Assembly: GCF_001541345.2 (NCBI RefSeq)
Contig: NZ_LMVL02000002.1
Span: 992,001-1,056,000, forward strand
Direction: 5' to 3'
DNA: 64,000 bases
Origin: Gillisella vitis
GTDB lineage: Bacteria; Pseudomonadota; Alphaproteobacteria; Rhizobiales; Rhizobiaceae
A program made the translations under genes and the position numbers. The notes below the pieces were generated by a model, which saw nothing but the letters and a program-made list of their open reading frames with translations, was not told where the DNA came from and did not search any database. Below, one piece after another: positions 9,134-16,727 of this stretch (the first letter of the stretch is position 1; every line of letters begins with the position of its first letter).

Positions 9134-10141
9134 ATGACCAATCCCATTACCGTTGAAGTCACCCGAGGAAACCGCGTCGAAAGCCGCCATCATGGCGTGG
9201 CCGTGGTGGTGGATAGCGATGGACAGGTAGTGTTTTCCGCCGGAGATATCGAGGCTGGCGTGTTTCCCCGCTCGGCCTGCAAGGCCATGCAGGCCCTGCC
9301 TCTGGTGGAAAGTGGTGCGGCGGATGCCTATGGGTTTGGTGACAAGGAACTGGCGCTGGCCTGTTCCTCCCACTCCGGCGAGGATGAACATGTGGTTCTG
9401 GCGGCGCTGATGCTGGCCAGGGCCGGGCTGGATGTGGATGCGCTGGAGTGCGGCGCCCATTGGTCTTTCGACCAGAAAACCCTGATCCATCAGGCCCGCA
9501 CATTGGAAAAGCCGCAGGCGCTGCATAACAATTGCTCCGGTAAACATGCCGGTTTCGTGTGCGCCTGCGTGCATGCTGGCTATCAGGTCGAGGGCTATGT
9601 GGAATACGACCATCCCCTGCAACGCGATATCCGGGCGACCATGGAAAGCCTGACAGGCGCCGTGCTCGACCGCGACCATTGCGGCACTGATGGTTGTTCG
9701 ATCCCGACCTATGCGGTGCCGTTGAAGGCGCTGGCCCATGGTTTTGCCAGGATGGCAACGGGGCAGGGTCTGGAACCGCTGCGCGCCAAGGCCTCCAGAC
9801 GGTTGATCGATGCCTGCATGGCGGAGCCCTATTACGTGGCGGGGACTGCACGCGCCTGCACGAAGATGATGCAGGTCGCCCCGGGGCAGATCTTCGCCAA
9901 GACCGGGGCCGAAGGGGTGTTTTGCGCCGTTCTGCCGCAACAAGGCCTGTCGATTGCAGTCAAGGCGGATGACGGCACGACGCGCGCCGCCGAGGCGATG
10001 GTAACGGCGCTGCTGGCCCGCTATTTCGAAAAGGACAGTTGCGAGCGACTGGCCCTGATGGCCATAGCCAACAAGCCGATGCACAATTGGACAGGTCGCC
10101 ATGTCGGTGACGTGAGGGTGACGGACGTGCTGTTTTCCTGA
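9134..10141 (+). CDS. ansA: L-asparaginase II, rhizobial type (PF06089)
   Basis: A 335-residue cytosolic enzyme that hydrolyses L-asparagine to aspartate and ammonia. It belongs to the asparaginase II family characterised in Rhizobium etli, which is unrelated to the E. coli enzymes. Family residues are visible: the Ser-x-x-Lys pair in RSACKAMQ (about 47-52), the second serine in CSSHSGEDEH, and the metal-site cysteines and lysine in NNCSGKHAGF and HCGTDGCSIP. I chose the ATG at 9134 because the product then begins directly with the conserved VEVTRGNRVES segment; a longer frame from 9041 adds a non-conserved basic stretch that runs back towards the palindromic element. The gene stands alone between that repeat and the convergent DeoR gene. 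Confidence 0.87.
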   Translation: MTNPITVEVTRGNRVESRHHGVAVVVDSDGQVVFSAGDIEAGVFPRSACKAMQALPLVESGAADAYGFGDKELALACSSHSGEDEHVVLAALMLARAGLDVDALECGAHWSFDQKTLIHQARTLEKPQALHNNCSGKHAGFVCACVHAGYQVEGYVEYDHPLQRDIRATMESLTGAVLDRDHCGTDGCSIPTYAVPLKALAHGFARMATGQGLEPLRAKASRRLIDACMAEPYYVAGTARACTKMMQVAPGQIFAKTGAEGVFCAVLPQQGLSIAVKADDGTTRAAEAMVTALLARYFEKDSCERLALMAIANKPMHNWTGRHVGDVRVTDVLFS

Positions 10142-10188
10142 TCCGACGCATCTTCATGCTCTGAAGACTGACATATTCTGAAGACTGA

Positions 10189-10944
10189 TCACGCCTGAAA
10201 AAGCGCGATCCCTGTTGCCTGATAGGGAGTAAGGCGCGCCGCCTCCACGCTGGGCCCGACGATCAATCCCGCTAGAGCCGAGAGCGGCAGGATCTGACAG
10301 GGCGACAGCGTATCGAGCTTTTCCGCCGTCAGGCAGAGATAGGTTTCGGCGCTAACCGAGGCGATCAGCCGTTTGATTGCCGCTTCCTCGGCGTCGCCGG
10401 TGGTGACGCCGTGCTGAGGGTGGACGGATGTCGCACCTAGGAAGAACAGATGCGGGCGCAGCCTTGCAATCGCCTCCGCGGCCACCGCACCCACCGCCAC
10501 CATCGAATGCCGATAGAGCCGCCCGCCAATCAGGATGACCTCGATATCGCTGCGCCTTTCCAGCTCGATGGCAATGGTCGGGCTATGGGTCATTACCGTC
10601 AGGCCGAGATTTTGTGGCAGCAGCCGGGCAATTTCGGCATTGGTCGTGCCGCCATCCAGAAAGATCATCTGTCCCGGCTGGACCAGTTCCACGGCTCGGG
10701 TCGCCAAAGCCTGTTTCTCACTGCCCGCCCGGCTTTTCCGGGTCGAAAAATCCGGCAGATCAGGCGAAAGCGGCAGCACACCGCCATGCACGCGGGTGAG
10801 CAATCCTGCCGCCGCCATGTCGCGCATATCACGGCGAATGGTGTCCTCCGACAGGTCGAGTTCAGCGGCGAAATCCTTGGCGATCACCCGCCCATCGCGT
10901 TGCAAACGGGAGAGAATGAGAGCCTTGCGTTGGTGAGTCAGCAT
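10189..10944 (-). CDS. DeoR-family transcriptional regulator
   Basis: A 251-residue DeoR protein. The N-terminal helix-turn-helix (about 1-57) carries the family signature LSEDTIRRDMRDM, and the C-terminal DeoRC sugar-phosphate sensor domain (about 75-235) has the DGGTTNAEIARLL loop. Members usually repress neighbouring sugar or nucleoside genes and release DNA on binding a phosphorylated sugar. It is transcribed divergently from the DUF4406-like gene at 11058. TGCACGAAAT motifs lie on both sides of the shared promoter, one touching its own start codon, which suggests autoregulation together with control of that gene. Confidence 0.9.
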   Translation of the reverse strand: MLTHQRKALILSRLQRDGRVIAKDFAAELDLSEDTIRRDMRDMAAAGLLTRVHGGVLPLSPDLPDFSTRKSRAGSEKQALATRAVELVQPGQMIFLDGGTTNAEIARLLPQNLGLTVMTHSPTIAIELERRSDIEVILIGGRLYRHSMVAVGAVAAEAIARLRPHLFFLGATSVHPQHGVTTGDAEEAAIKRLIASVSAETYLCLTAEKLDTLSPCQILPLSALAGLIVGPSVEAARLTPYQATGIALFQA

Positions 10945-11050
10945 TGCACGAAATTACCTGAAAATTTACATAATCACATATATTGACGATTTTGACTCGA
11001 CTCTCAAGTAAAATCGTGCAGATTTATGGACGTTCGTGCAGATTTATGGA
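10945..11050. promoter_or_regulatory. Divergent control region with repeated TGCACGA-type half-sites
   Basis: TGCACGAAATT at 10945-10955 faces AAATCGTGCA at 11011-11020, and TTCGTGCA recurs at 11033-11040. The second and third sit in a 17-bp direct repeat, TCGTGCAGATTTATGGA, at 11014-11030 and 11034-11050 (20-bp period, about two helical turns). The sites flank the AT-rich promoter between the DeoR gene and 11058, as expected for a DeoR operator array. Inference from position and symmetry. Confidence 0.6.
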
Positions 11051-11057
11051 GAGAGAA

Positions 11058-11417
11058 ATGCTGATTTTGATTGCAGGCCCTTATCGCTCGGGTACCGGTG
11101 ACGACCCGGTAAAAATGGCGGCCAATCTCAAAGCACTGGAGGCCCCGTCCCACGCGTTGTTTCAGGCCGGACATGTGCCGATGATCGGGGAATGGGTGGC
11201 GTTGCCAATCTGGCACGCAGCGGGTGGTACGGCTGTCGGCGATGCGCTTTATGAGGAGATTTTCCACCCGGTCGCGGGTCGGCTGCTGGCGCTTTGCGAT
11301 GGTGTCTTGCGCTTGCCCGGCGCGTCCAAAGGCGCAGACAACGACGTGCGGATTGCCAACGAACGCGGCATTCCCGTGTGGACCCGGCTGGAGGATGTGC
11401 CAGGTGTGGGTGTGTAA
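11058..11417 (+). CDS. DUF4406 / nucleoside 2-deoxyribosyltransferase-like protein
   Basis: A 119-residue protein beginning MLILIAGPYRSG, the hallmark N-terminus of the small nucleoside 2-deoxyribosyltransferase-like/DUF4406 group. Such proteins bind nucleoside or nucleotide ligands in a Rossmann-like fold. Further hallmarks are GEWVALPIW, a central LCDGVLRLPGASKGADNDVR segment and a short C-terminus. The ATG at 11058 has GGAGAGAGA just upstream. Divergent pairing with a DeoR regulator supports a role in nucleoside or sugar metabolism, but no reaction can be assigned. Confidence 0.7.
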   Translation: MLILIAGPYRSGTGDDPVKMAANLKALEAPSHALFQAGHVPMIGEWVALPIWHAAGGTAVGDALYEEIFHPVAGRLLALCDGVLRLPGASKGADNDVRIANERGIPVWTRLEDVPGVGV

Positions 11418-11674
11418 TATGAGGATGCGCGATAGCGAACCTTCGTAGAACAGACGAGCCGAAGCCGGGCATTTGCCCGGTTTTGGCCGGAGATCATAAA
11501 GGAGGCGCGGTTGCAAATCCAATAGAACACATGAGCTAATGGATTCCCTCTATCTCCCATGCCACTGGATGATCCGGGATGACCCCGCAAGATTGCGGCG
11601 GTGAGCGGCAGGAGCGATCAAATCGTCGTTTCTGCCAGGATTGTGGCCAGGATTGTGGAGAGAGTAGGGGACAG

Positions 11675-11986
11675 ATGTTGATGAGAAGAGTGTTGCACGG
11701 GCTTTTTATTCTGGTGATTTTGTCCGGTCTGGTTTCATGCCAGACGCCGCAGGAATCGGCCAATAGCGCGGAAATGACCTGTAGCGCTCAAGGCTTGAAG
11801 CCGGGAACAGCGCGCTATCGCAAGTGCGTCGGGGCGACCTATCAAAGCAATCGCATGCAGGCCAAGCAGGCTGAAAGCAATGTGGCTGCCGGGGCGGCGA
11901 TCGGCGTCCTCGGAGGCGCGGTTATTGGCGCAAGCCTCGACCGGCACCGTTACTACCATCGCTGCGGGCCTTGGGGCTGCTATTGA
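11675..11986 (+). CDS. Small glycine-zipper lipoprotein
   Basis: A 103-residue predicted lipoprotein. It has a basic N-terminus (MLMRRVLHG), a hydrophobic segment and a lipobox LVSC, giving an acylated cysteine at about residue 24. Near the C-terminus an alanine/glycine-rich segment (AAGAAIGVLGGAVIGASLD) resembles a glycine zipper that could insert in or lie on a membrane, followed by an aromatic/His/Cys-rich tail. The ATG at 11675 follows a purine-rich AGTAGGGGACAG. Function unknown; envelope location is inferred from the signal. Confidence 0.7.
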   Translation: MLMRRVLHGLFILVILSGLVSCQTPQESANSAEMTCSAQGLKPGTARYRKCVGATYQSNRMQAKQAESNVAAGAAIGVLGGAVIGASLDRHRYYHRCGPWGCY

Positions 11987-12073
11987 GCATAGGGGCTAAG
12001 TGGTCCTGGCATCGGCAAGACGACGCTGATGCCAGGGCGAAGATGCAGACCATACCTGCCTTCCGATCATTTC

Positions 12074-12108
12074 AAATACCTCAAACTCTTCAAAAGTCTG
12101 AGGTATTT
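12074..12108. repeat. Palindrome family 2, copy 1
   Basis: AAATACCTCA (12074-12083) pairs with TGAGGTATTT (12099-12108) across a 15-base loop. It lies between the convergent lipoprotein and DUF5666-like genes. The same layout recurs at 22874-22916 and 37751-37793, with paired changes in the stem (ATACCT here, ATATCT in the others). Confidence 0.65.
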
Positions 12109-12149
12109 AAACGCAGAATGCGGGCGATGCTTTCCAACGGGTCATTGTC

Positions 12150-12779
12150 TTACATCGGTGGCACGACGCCCTTGGTACCGACAACCACGCGGCTCGAGGC
12201 GATTGTGCCATCCTCGGCTTTTTCGGCATTCACGAACACGGTGGCGCCGCTCTTCAGGTCGGCTTCGACGGCAGGGGCGAAGGTGACGATGGGCGTGCCT
12301 TCGGGAATGGAGATGGTTTTTTCACCGCCCTTATAGGTCAGGGTCAGGGTCGGGCCATCGACAGCTTTGACGGCATTGGCCACGGTGGCATTGGTCATCG
12401 TGCTGCCGGGCTGAAGATCCCAGGGGCGGCTGCCTTCGCCGGTGCCTTTCATGGCGGCGGGGAAGATCACCACTTCCAGCGCATTGTTGCCGCCATCCGA
12501 TTTGGGGGCCGAGGCAATGCCGACAAAATCGCCGGGCTTGATGGCATCGGCGGAGGCCTTGGCGACGCTGGAGATTTTCCAGCCGTCCTTCAGGGCAATC
12601 TTCGCGGTCTCGCCCTCGCGGGTCTTGACCGTCAGCACCTTGCCCTCAAAGTTTTCAACCGTGCCGCGAATGCGCAGCGCTTCCGCCGCCTCTGCACTCA
12701 TGCCGATACCCAGTGCCAGCAGGGTGCCTGCTAAAAGGGAGAGGGTGGTTTTCGATCGTACCATCTTTGTGCGTAGCAT
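12150..12779 (-). CDS. Exported DUF5666-like protein
   Basis: A 209-residue protein with a Sec signal peptide (hydrophobic segment about 12-30, cleavage likely after SAEA). Two similar beta-rich units follow, around RIRGTVENFEGKVLTVKTREG and a later TLTLTYKGGEKTISIPEG, a pattern seen in DUF5666/OB-like periplasmic proteins. The start at 12779 has AGAAAGAG upstream; an in-frame Met five codons on is also possible. No enzyme motif is visible. It is convergent with the lipoprotein gene and shares its strand with eptA, but is probably separate from it (gap 112 bases). Confidence 0.6.
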   Translation of the reverse strand: MLRTKMVRSKTTLSLLAGTLLALGIGMSAEAAEALRIRGTVENFEGKVLTVKTREGETAKIALKDGWKISSVAKASADAIKPGDFVGIASAPKSDGGNNALEVVIFPAAMKGTGEGSRPWDLQPGSTMTNATVANAVKAVDGPTLTLTYKGGEKTISIPEGTPIVTFAPAVEADLKSGATVFVNAEKAEDGTIASSRVVVGTKGVVPPM

Positions 12780-12891
12780 GGTGCTGCTCTTTCTGTTGAA
12801 CCTGTCGCCATAATCCTAACAGATCTGACCTCTGCCGCTGCTCTTTCAAGGCGCGGACACGAATAGTTGAGAGCACAGACGTTGGTGTCGG

Positions 12892-14565
12892 TTACTTGAC
12901 CGGCTCAGCCGTTGCCACGGTTCCTGGTGCGCGCCGGCAGCCGGAAAACACGTCGAGGGCGGGATTATAGACCTTGGTCGCCACATCCATCAGGCCCAGC
13001 ACGCTGTGGAATAGATTGTCGTGGGAGCGCGGTTCGGCTGTGGTCTTTGCCAGACAGGCCCGATCATAACCGGCATCCTGGGCGAGATCGTCGGCCAGCC
13101 AGAACAGCAGCGGCACATGAGTTTGCTCCGTTGGAGCGACCATATACGGCATGCCGTGCAGGTAAATGCCGTTTTCGCCCAGCGACTCGCCATGATCGGA
13201 CAGATAGACAACGGCGCCAGCCAGCGTGGCGGACCGCTGTTTCAGCGCGTCGATCACCTCGGCAACGATATGATCGGTGTAGAGAATAGTGTTGTCATAG
13301 GCATTGCGGATTTCCTGCGCGCTGCATTTGCCAAAATCATTGGCCCGGCAATCCGGCTTGAACCGGCGAAACTCCTCCGGATAGCGCGCGTAATAGGCAG
13401 GCCCATGGCTGCCCAACTGATGCAGCACCAGCACGCTGTCGCCCTTGATCCCGTCCAGCCAGCCATTCAGCTTGTCGGTCAGGATACCATCCAGACATTC
13501 ACCATCCTTGCAAAAGCGCGGATCGGCAGACGGAGGCAGAAACGTATAAGGCACCCGGTCGGCGACATTGTAATGGCCGGTGTCATTGTCCAGCCAGGTC
13601 ACGGAGACCTTGGCATAGCCCAGCACATCCAGCAGGTTTTGCCGTTCGGCGGCCTTGCGGTGGCTATAGCTTGCCCGCGTCAGGTCGGAGAACATGCAGG
13701 GGATGGACACCGCCGTTGCCGTGCCGCAGCTGGTCGTGTCGCTGAAATAGGTCACGCCCCGGGCTTTCAGTTGCGGATTGGTGTCGCGGTCATAGCCGCC
13801 CAGCGAGAAATTTGCCGCCCGTGCGGTTTCCCCGGCAACGATGACCGTGACGCGCGGCTTGGTGATGGCGGCGGTATTGATCCGGTGGGCGTCGGTGCCG
13901 ATCGGTTGAGCGACGATATTGCGGTCCCGGTTGGCGTCGATGGTATAGCGCGCCGCATTGGCAATCGGCAGGAACGGGTTCAGTCGGTCGAGAATATCAT
14001 TATGGGCGCGTCCGACGCCTGCAAAGGTTCGGTAATCGCTGAAGCCGGCGGCGGCAAACACCGCGACGCAGGCGATGATGATGCCAGCATTATGGGCAAG
14101 CTTGCTGAGGAAGGGCCGGTGGCGGACCCGCAGCCAGACAATCAGCAGCGAGGGCAAAAGACCGGTCAGAACCACATGCATCAGAAAACGGGGCGTGAGC
14201 AGATGGGCCGTCTCCGCCCCGGTCGAAACGGCGGCATTGCGGATCATTTCGCGGTCGATGATCGTGCCGAACTGGTCGGTAAACCAGGATGATAACGAGG
14301 CGGTGATCACCAGGAAGATCAGCACCGGCTTTACCAGATATTTTGCCGAGAACAGCGTGAGGATCGCCAGGCACATGGCGGAAATGCCGAGCGCAAACAG
14401 ACCGAAGGCCAATGGTGAGGTATCGGCCAGATAGCCATGCGCCTTGATCCAAAAGGTGGCGTTGGTCACCGCCAGCAGATAGGCAGTGGTCAGAATACAC
14501 AGCGTCACGCTGCCGATCTGCGGTCTGAACGGGAAGACGCTGGTTTTTCCGGCACGATAATTCAA
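12892..14565 (-). CDS. eptA: Phosphoethanolamine transferase, EptA/PmrC type
   Basis: A 557-residue inner-membrane enzyme that moves phosphoethanolamine from phosphatidylethanolamine to lipid A or core sugars, lowering surface charge and polymyxin sensitivity. About five transmembrane helices fill residues 20-175, followed by a periplasmic sulfatase-fold domain. Zinc/catalytic landmarks are VAGETAR (Glu246), CGTATAVSIPCMFS with the Thr nucleophile at 282 or 284, and SDHGES (Asp457, His458). Periplasmic cysteines are placed as in the family. No two-component regulator is adjacent. Substrate preference (lipid A against other glycans) cannot be read from sequence. Confidence 0.9.
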   Translation of the reverse strand: MNYRAGKTSVFPFRPQIGSVTLCILTTAYLLAVTNATFWIKAHGYLADTSPLAFGLFALGISAMCLAILTLFSAKYLVKPVLIFLVITASLSSWFTDQFGTIIDREMIRNAAVSTGAETAHLLTPRFLMHVVLTGLLPSLLIVWLRVRHRPFLSKLAHNAGIIIACVAVFAAAGFSDYRTFAGVGRAHNDILDRLNPFLPIANAARYTIDANRDRNIVAQPIGTDAHRINTAAITKPRVTVIVAGETARAANFSLGGYDRDTNPQLKARGVTYFSDTTSCGTATAVSIPCMFSDLTRASYSHRKAAERQNLLDVLGYAKVSVTWLDNDTGHYNVADRVPYTFLPPSADPRFCKDGECLDGILTDKLNGWLDGIKGDSVLVLHQLGSHGPAYYARYPEEFRRFKPDCRANDFGKCSAQEIRNAYDNTILYTDHIVAEVIDALKQRSATLAGAVVYLSDHGESLGENGIYLHGMPYMVAPTEQTHVPLLFWLADDLAQDAGYDRACLAKTTAEPRSHDNLFHSVLGLMDVATKVYNPALDVFSGCRRAPGTVATAEPVK

Positions 14566-14768
14566 GCAACGTCCTCCACATGACCGTTTTATGTCGGTCG
14601 CATGGCACGCAGTCCTGACAGGAAGCTGAACATTGGAAAATACTAAATAACGAATTCAGGCGCTAGAAACTGACCTTTCCACAGAATGTATCGGCGGTAA
14701 AAGCAATTTCAGGTTGTTTTTAGGGGTGTAGGCTGGCCCAACCTGCTGGTGAGCCACTATCGGACAGA

Positions 14769-15257
14769 TCAAAGCTCCAGCCGCATCAGGATCTGCGGCC
14801 CGGCCTTGCCGCCGAGATAGGTTTGGCCGGTATCCTGCCAGCCGCTTTTTGTGTAAAGGCTTATCGCCGCCGGATTGCGCAGGTTGACGGTGAGAAAACA
14901 GTGTCTGGCCGGATAATGGCGGGCGAGATAGGCGGGCAGGGCGGCCATGGCTGCCGTGCCATAGCCTTTTCCCTGAAATTGGCTGCCGACAATCAGCGCC
15001 CGCAGGCCGAGATCGCCGGGCTGGAAACCGTGCTCCGCCAAGTCAAAACCGGAAAGGCGGGCATGATAGTCCCGGTCGATCTTGAAGAAGCAGATAGGGT
15101 CATCGCTGACACTGCCGATGTGAAAATCCACCGTTTGATCGTTATCGTCGATAACGTTTTCGATGGGCCCAGCAAAGATCTGCTGCTCTAGCGGCAAGGA
15201 TAGATGCAGGGCGCGGTCGTCGCGCGCCAGCGGCGCCAGGGTCAGAGCCGGGCGCAT
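14769..15257 (-). CDS. GNAT N-acetyltransferase
   Basis: A 162-residue single-domain GNAT protein. The acetyl-CoA loop appears as GSQFQGKGYGTAAM (about 110-123), followed by the typical NLRNPAAISLYTKSGW helix. It starts 3 bases after the stop of the glutathione S-transferase gene, so the two probably share a transcript. Acceptor unknown. Confidence 0.82.
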   Translation of the reverse strand: MRPALTLAPLARDDRALHLSLPLEQQIFAGPIENVIDDNDQTVDFHIGSVSDDPICFFKIDRDYHARLSGFDLAEHGFQPGDLGLRALIVGSQFQGKGYGTAAMAALPAYLARHYPARHCFLTVNLRNPAAISLYTKSGWQDTGQTYLGGKAGPQILMRLEL

Positions 15258-15260
15258 CGC

Positions 15261-15914
15261 TTACTCCGCAGCCCGCCTTTCCCACATGGCCTTGAAGGCC
15301 GGGCGGCTCTGGCAGCGGCCAAGCCAGGCACTGACGCTCGGATGGGCGTCCATCACCGGCGTATAAGGCTGGGCGTAGCGAACGATTTCGGCGAGATTGA
15401 TGTCGGCTACGGTGAAACGGTCGGAAACGGCGAATTCCTTGGCCGAGAAATGCTTTTCCAGCACGGCCATCGGCCGTTTCAACAACCGGGCGGCAGCCGC
15501 AGCTTCCGATTGGCCCGCTTCGCTGTCCAACCGGCCATCCATGGAGATCCGGGAGATTTTCAGCGCATTGCCTTCGATTTCGGTGGCAGCAAACAGCGAC
15601 CACTGCATCATCAGCGCATCTTCCTCCAGATCCCTCGGACCGATCTCGCCGCCATATTGCTTGGCAAGATAGAGGGTGATGGCAAGCGATTCGAACAGAA
15701 CCAACCCGTCATCTTCAATGGCGGGGATAGCCCCGAACGGATTGATCGCCAGAAAGGCCGGAGATTGCGTATTGATCGGCGCATCCGGTGCCAGCGGATT
15801 GTCCACCTTCACCGCCTGCAACACCGGGATATGATCGAAGGCCAGCTCAAGCTCTTCCGCAAGCCATATGACGCGCGTGGCGCGGGATTTATAGCAGCCA
15901 TAGACTTTCAACAT
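15261..15914 (-). CDS. Glutathione S-transferase
   Basis: A 217-residue cytosolic GST. The thioredoxin-like N-domain begins MLKVYGCYKSRATRVIWLAEE and has the cis-Pro/glutathione region PFGAIPAIEDDGLVLFES at about 55-72. The all-helical C-domain carries FTVADINLAEIVRY, the conserved N-capping motif of the GST fold. Class cannot be fixed by eye. Conjugation of electrophiles to glutathione is the family reaction. It is the first gene of a likely two-gene unit with the GNAT gene. Confidence 0.88.
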   Translation of the reverse strand: MLKVYGCYKSRATRVIWLAEELELAFDHIPVLQAVKVDNPLAPDAPINTQSPAFLAINPFGAIPAIEDDGLVLFESLAITLYLAKQYGGEIGPRDLEEDALMMQWSLFAATEIEGNALKISRISMDGRLDSEAGQSEAAAAARLLKRPMAVLEKHFSAKEFAVSDRFTVADINLAEIVRYAQPYTPVMDAHPSVSAWLGRCQSRPAFKAMWERRAAE

Positions 15915-16165
15915 GGATGGGCTCCCTAGATGATGTTGGCGCAGAGGCTATCCTTGAAATGCCACCTTGGGAAGCACGGGATTGACACTGAAAACAGTTT
16001 GCTCCTATCAATCTTAACAGGGTCCGCAGTTCACCCAGACGTCACCGCTCCTGGAAAGGAGAGCTAAACCTGCATCATCCAAGATCCACGGCACGCTTTA
16101 TTGCGCCCGCTGGCAGGACGGTGGCTACCGGCATGGCATGGGCGCATGTATCGAAGGATAAAGCG

Positions 16166-16690
16166 ATGTCGCGTCTGACTTACTCTTATGAAATTGCAGA
16201 TGTTTCCGATCTTGCCCGCCGTCTTGGCCGCGAACTTCAAAAGCATGAGGGAGCACCCGGCCATGTCGAGCTTCTCAATATGCTTGCCCGTGCCTCGGGC
16301 CACACCAACTTCCAGCACTGGAAAGCGTCGCGTGCGGCCCAGGCGAGGCTGGCTTTGCCAAAGGCTGCCGACCCGCCGGTTGATTACCGGCTTGTCGAGG
16401 CAGTGGCGCGCTGCTTTGATGGCAAGGGCGCGCTGATCCGCTGGCCATCGAAAACCAGCCACCAGCGGCTGAGCCTCTGGAAGCTTTGGGCGGTCTTTCC
16501 CGCCGATAGGGACATGCCCGAAGCGGCGGTCAATGCCTTGCTTAAAAGCTTGAACGGCTTTGGCGATCATGTCCTGCTGCGCCGGGAAATGGTCAACAAC
16601 AGGCTGTTATCGCGCACTCCCGATTGCCGTTTCTACCGGCGGATGGAAAGCCGCCCGCCGCCGGATGCTCTGGCCTTGATCGGACTGTGA
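16166..16690 (+). CDS. DUF2087 domain protein
   Basis: A 174-residue protein. The C-terminal half (about 80-165) has the DUF2087 pattern: ALIRWPSKTSHQRLSLWKLW, EAAVNALLKSL, HVLLRREMVNNRLLSRTPD and YRR. These domains often sit in ArsR/MarR-like regulators or stand alone. The N-terminal half (ELQKHEGAPGHVELLNMLARASGHTNFQHW) looks like a small helical domain seen in other DUF2087 proteins. The start at 16166 has GAAGGA upstream. Function is not established; DNA binding is possible but not shown. Confidence 0.75.
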   Translation: MSRLTYSYEIADVSDLARRLGRELQKHEGAPGHVELLNMLARASGHTNFQHWKASRAAQARLALPKAADPPVDYRLVEAVARCFDGKGALIRWPSKTSHQRLSLWKLWAVFPADRDMPEAAVNALLKSLNGFGDHVLLRREMVNNRLLSRTPDCRFYRRMESRPPPDALALIGL

Positions 16691-16727
16691 CGGCGGCTCC
16701 GGCCACCGTCATCGTCGGCAAGCCCCG

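Noticed and set aside
10142-10188. Short direct repeat CTGAAGACTGA after the asparaginase gene
   Set aside because: Two copies of 11 bases with no symmetry or T-run; too little to call a terminator or a site.
13021-14292. 423-codon plus-strand frame opposite eptA
   Set aside because: Antisense to a gene with a full set of catalytic motifs; the product has no recognisable fold or ribosome site.
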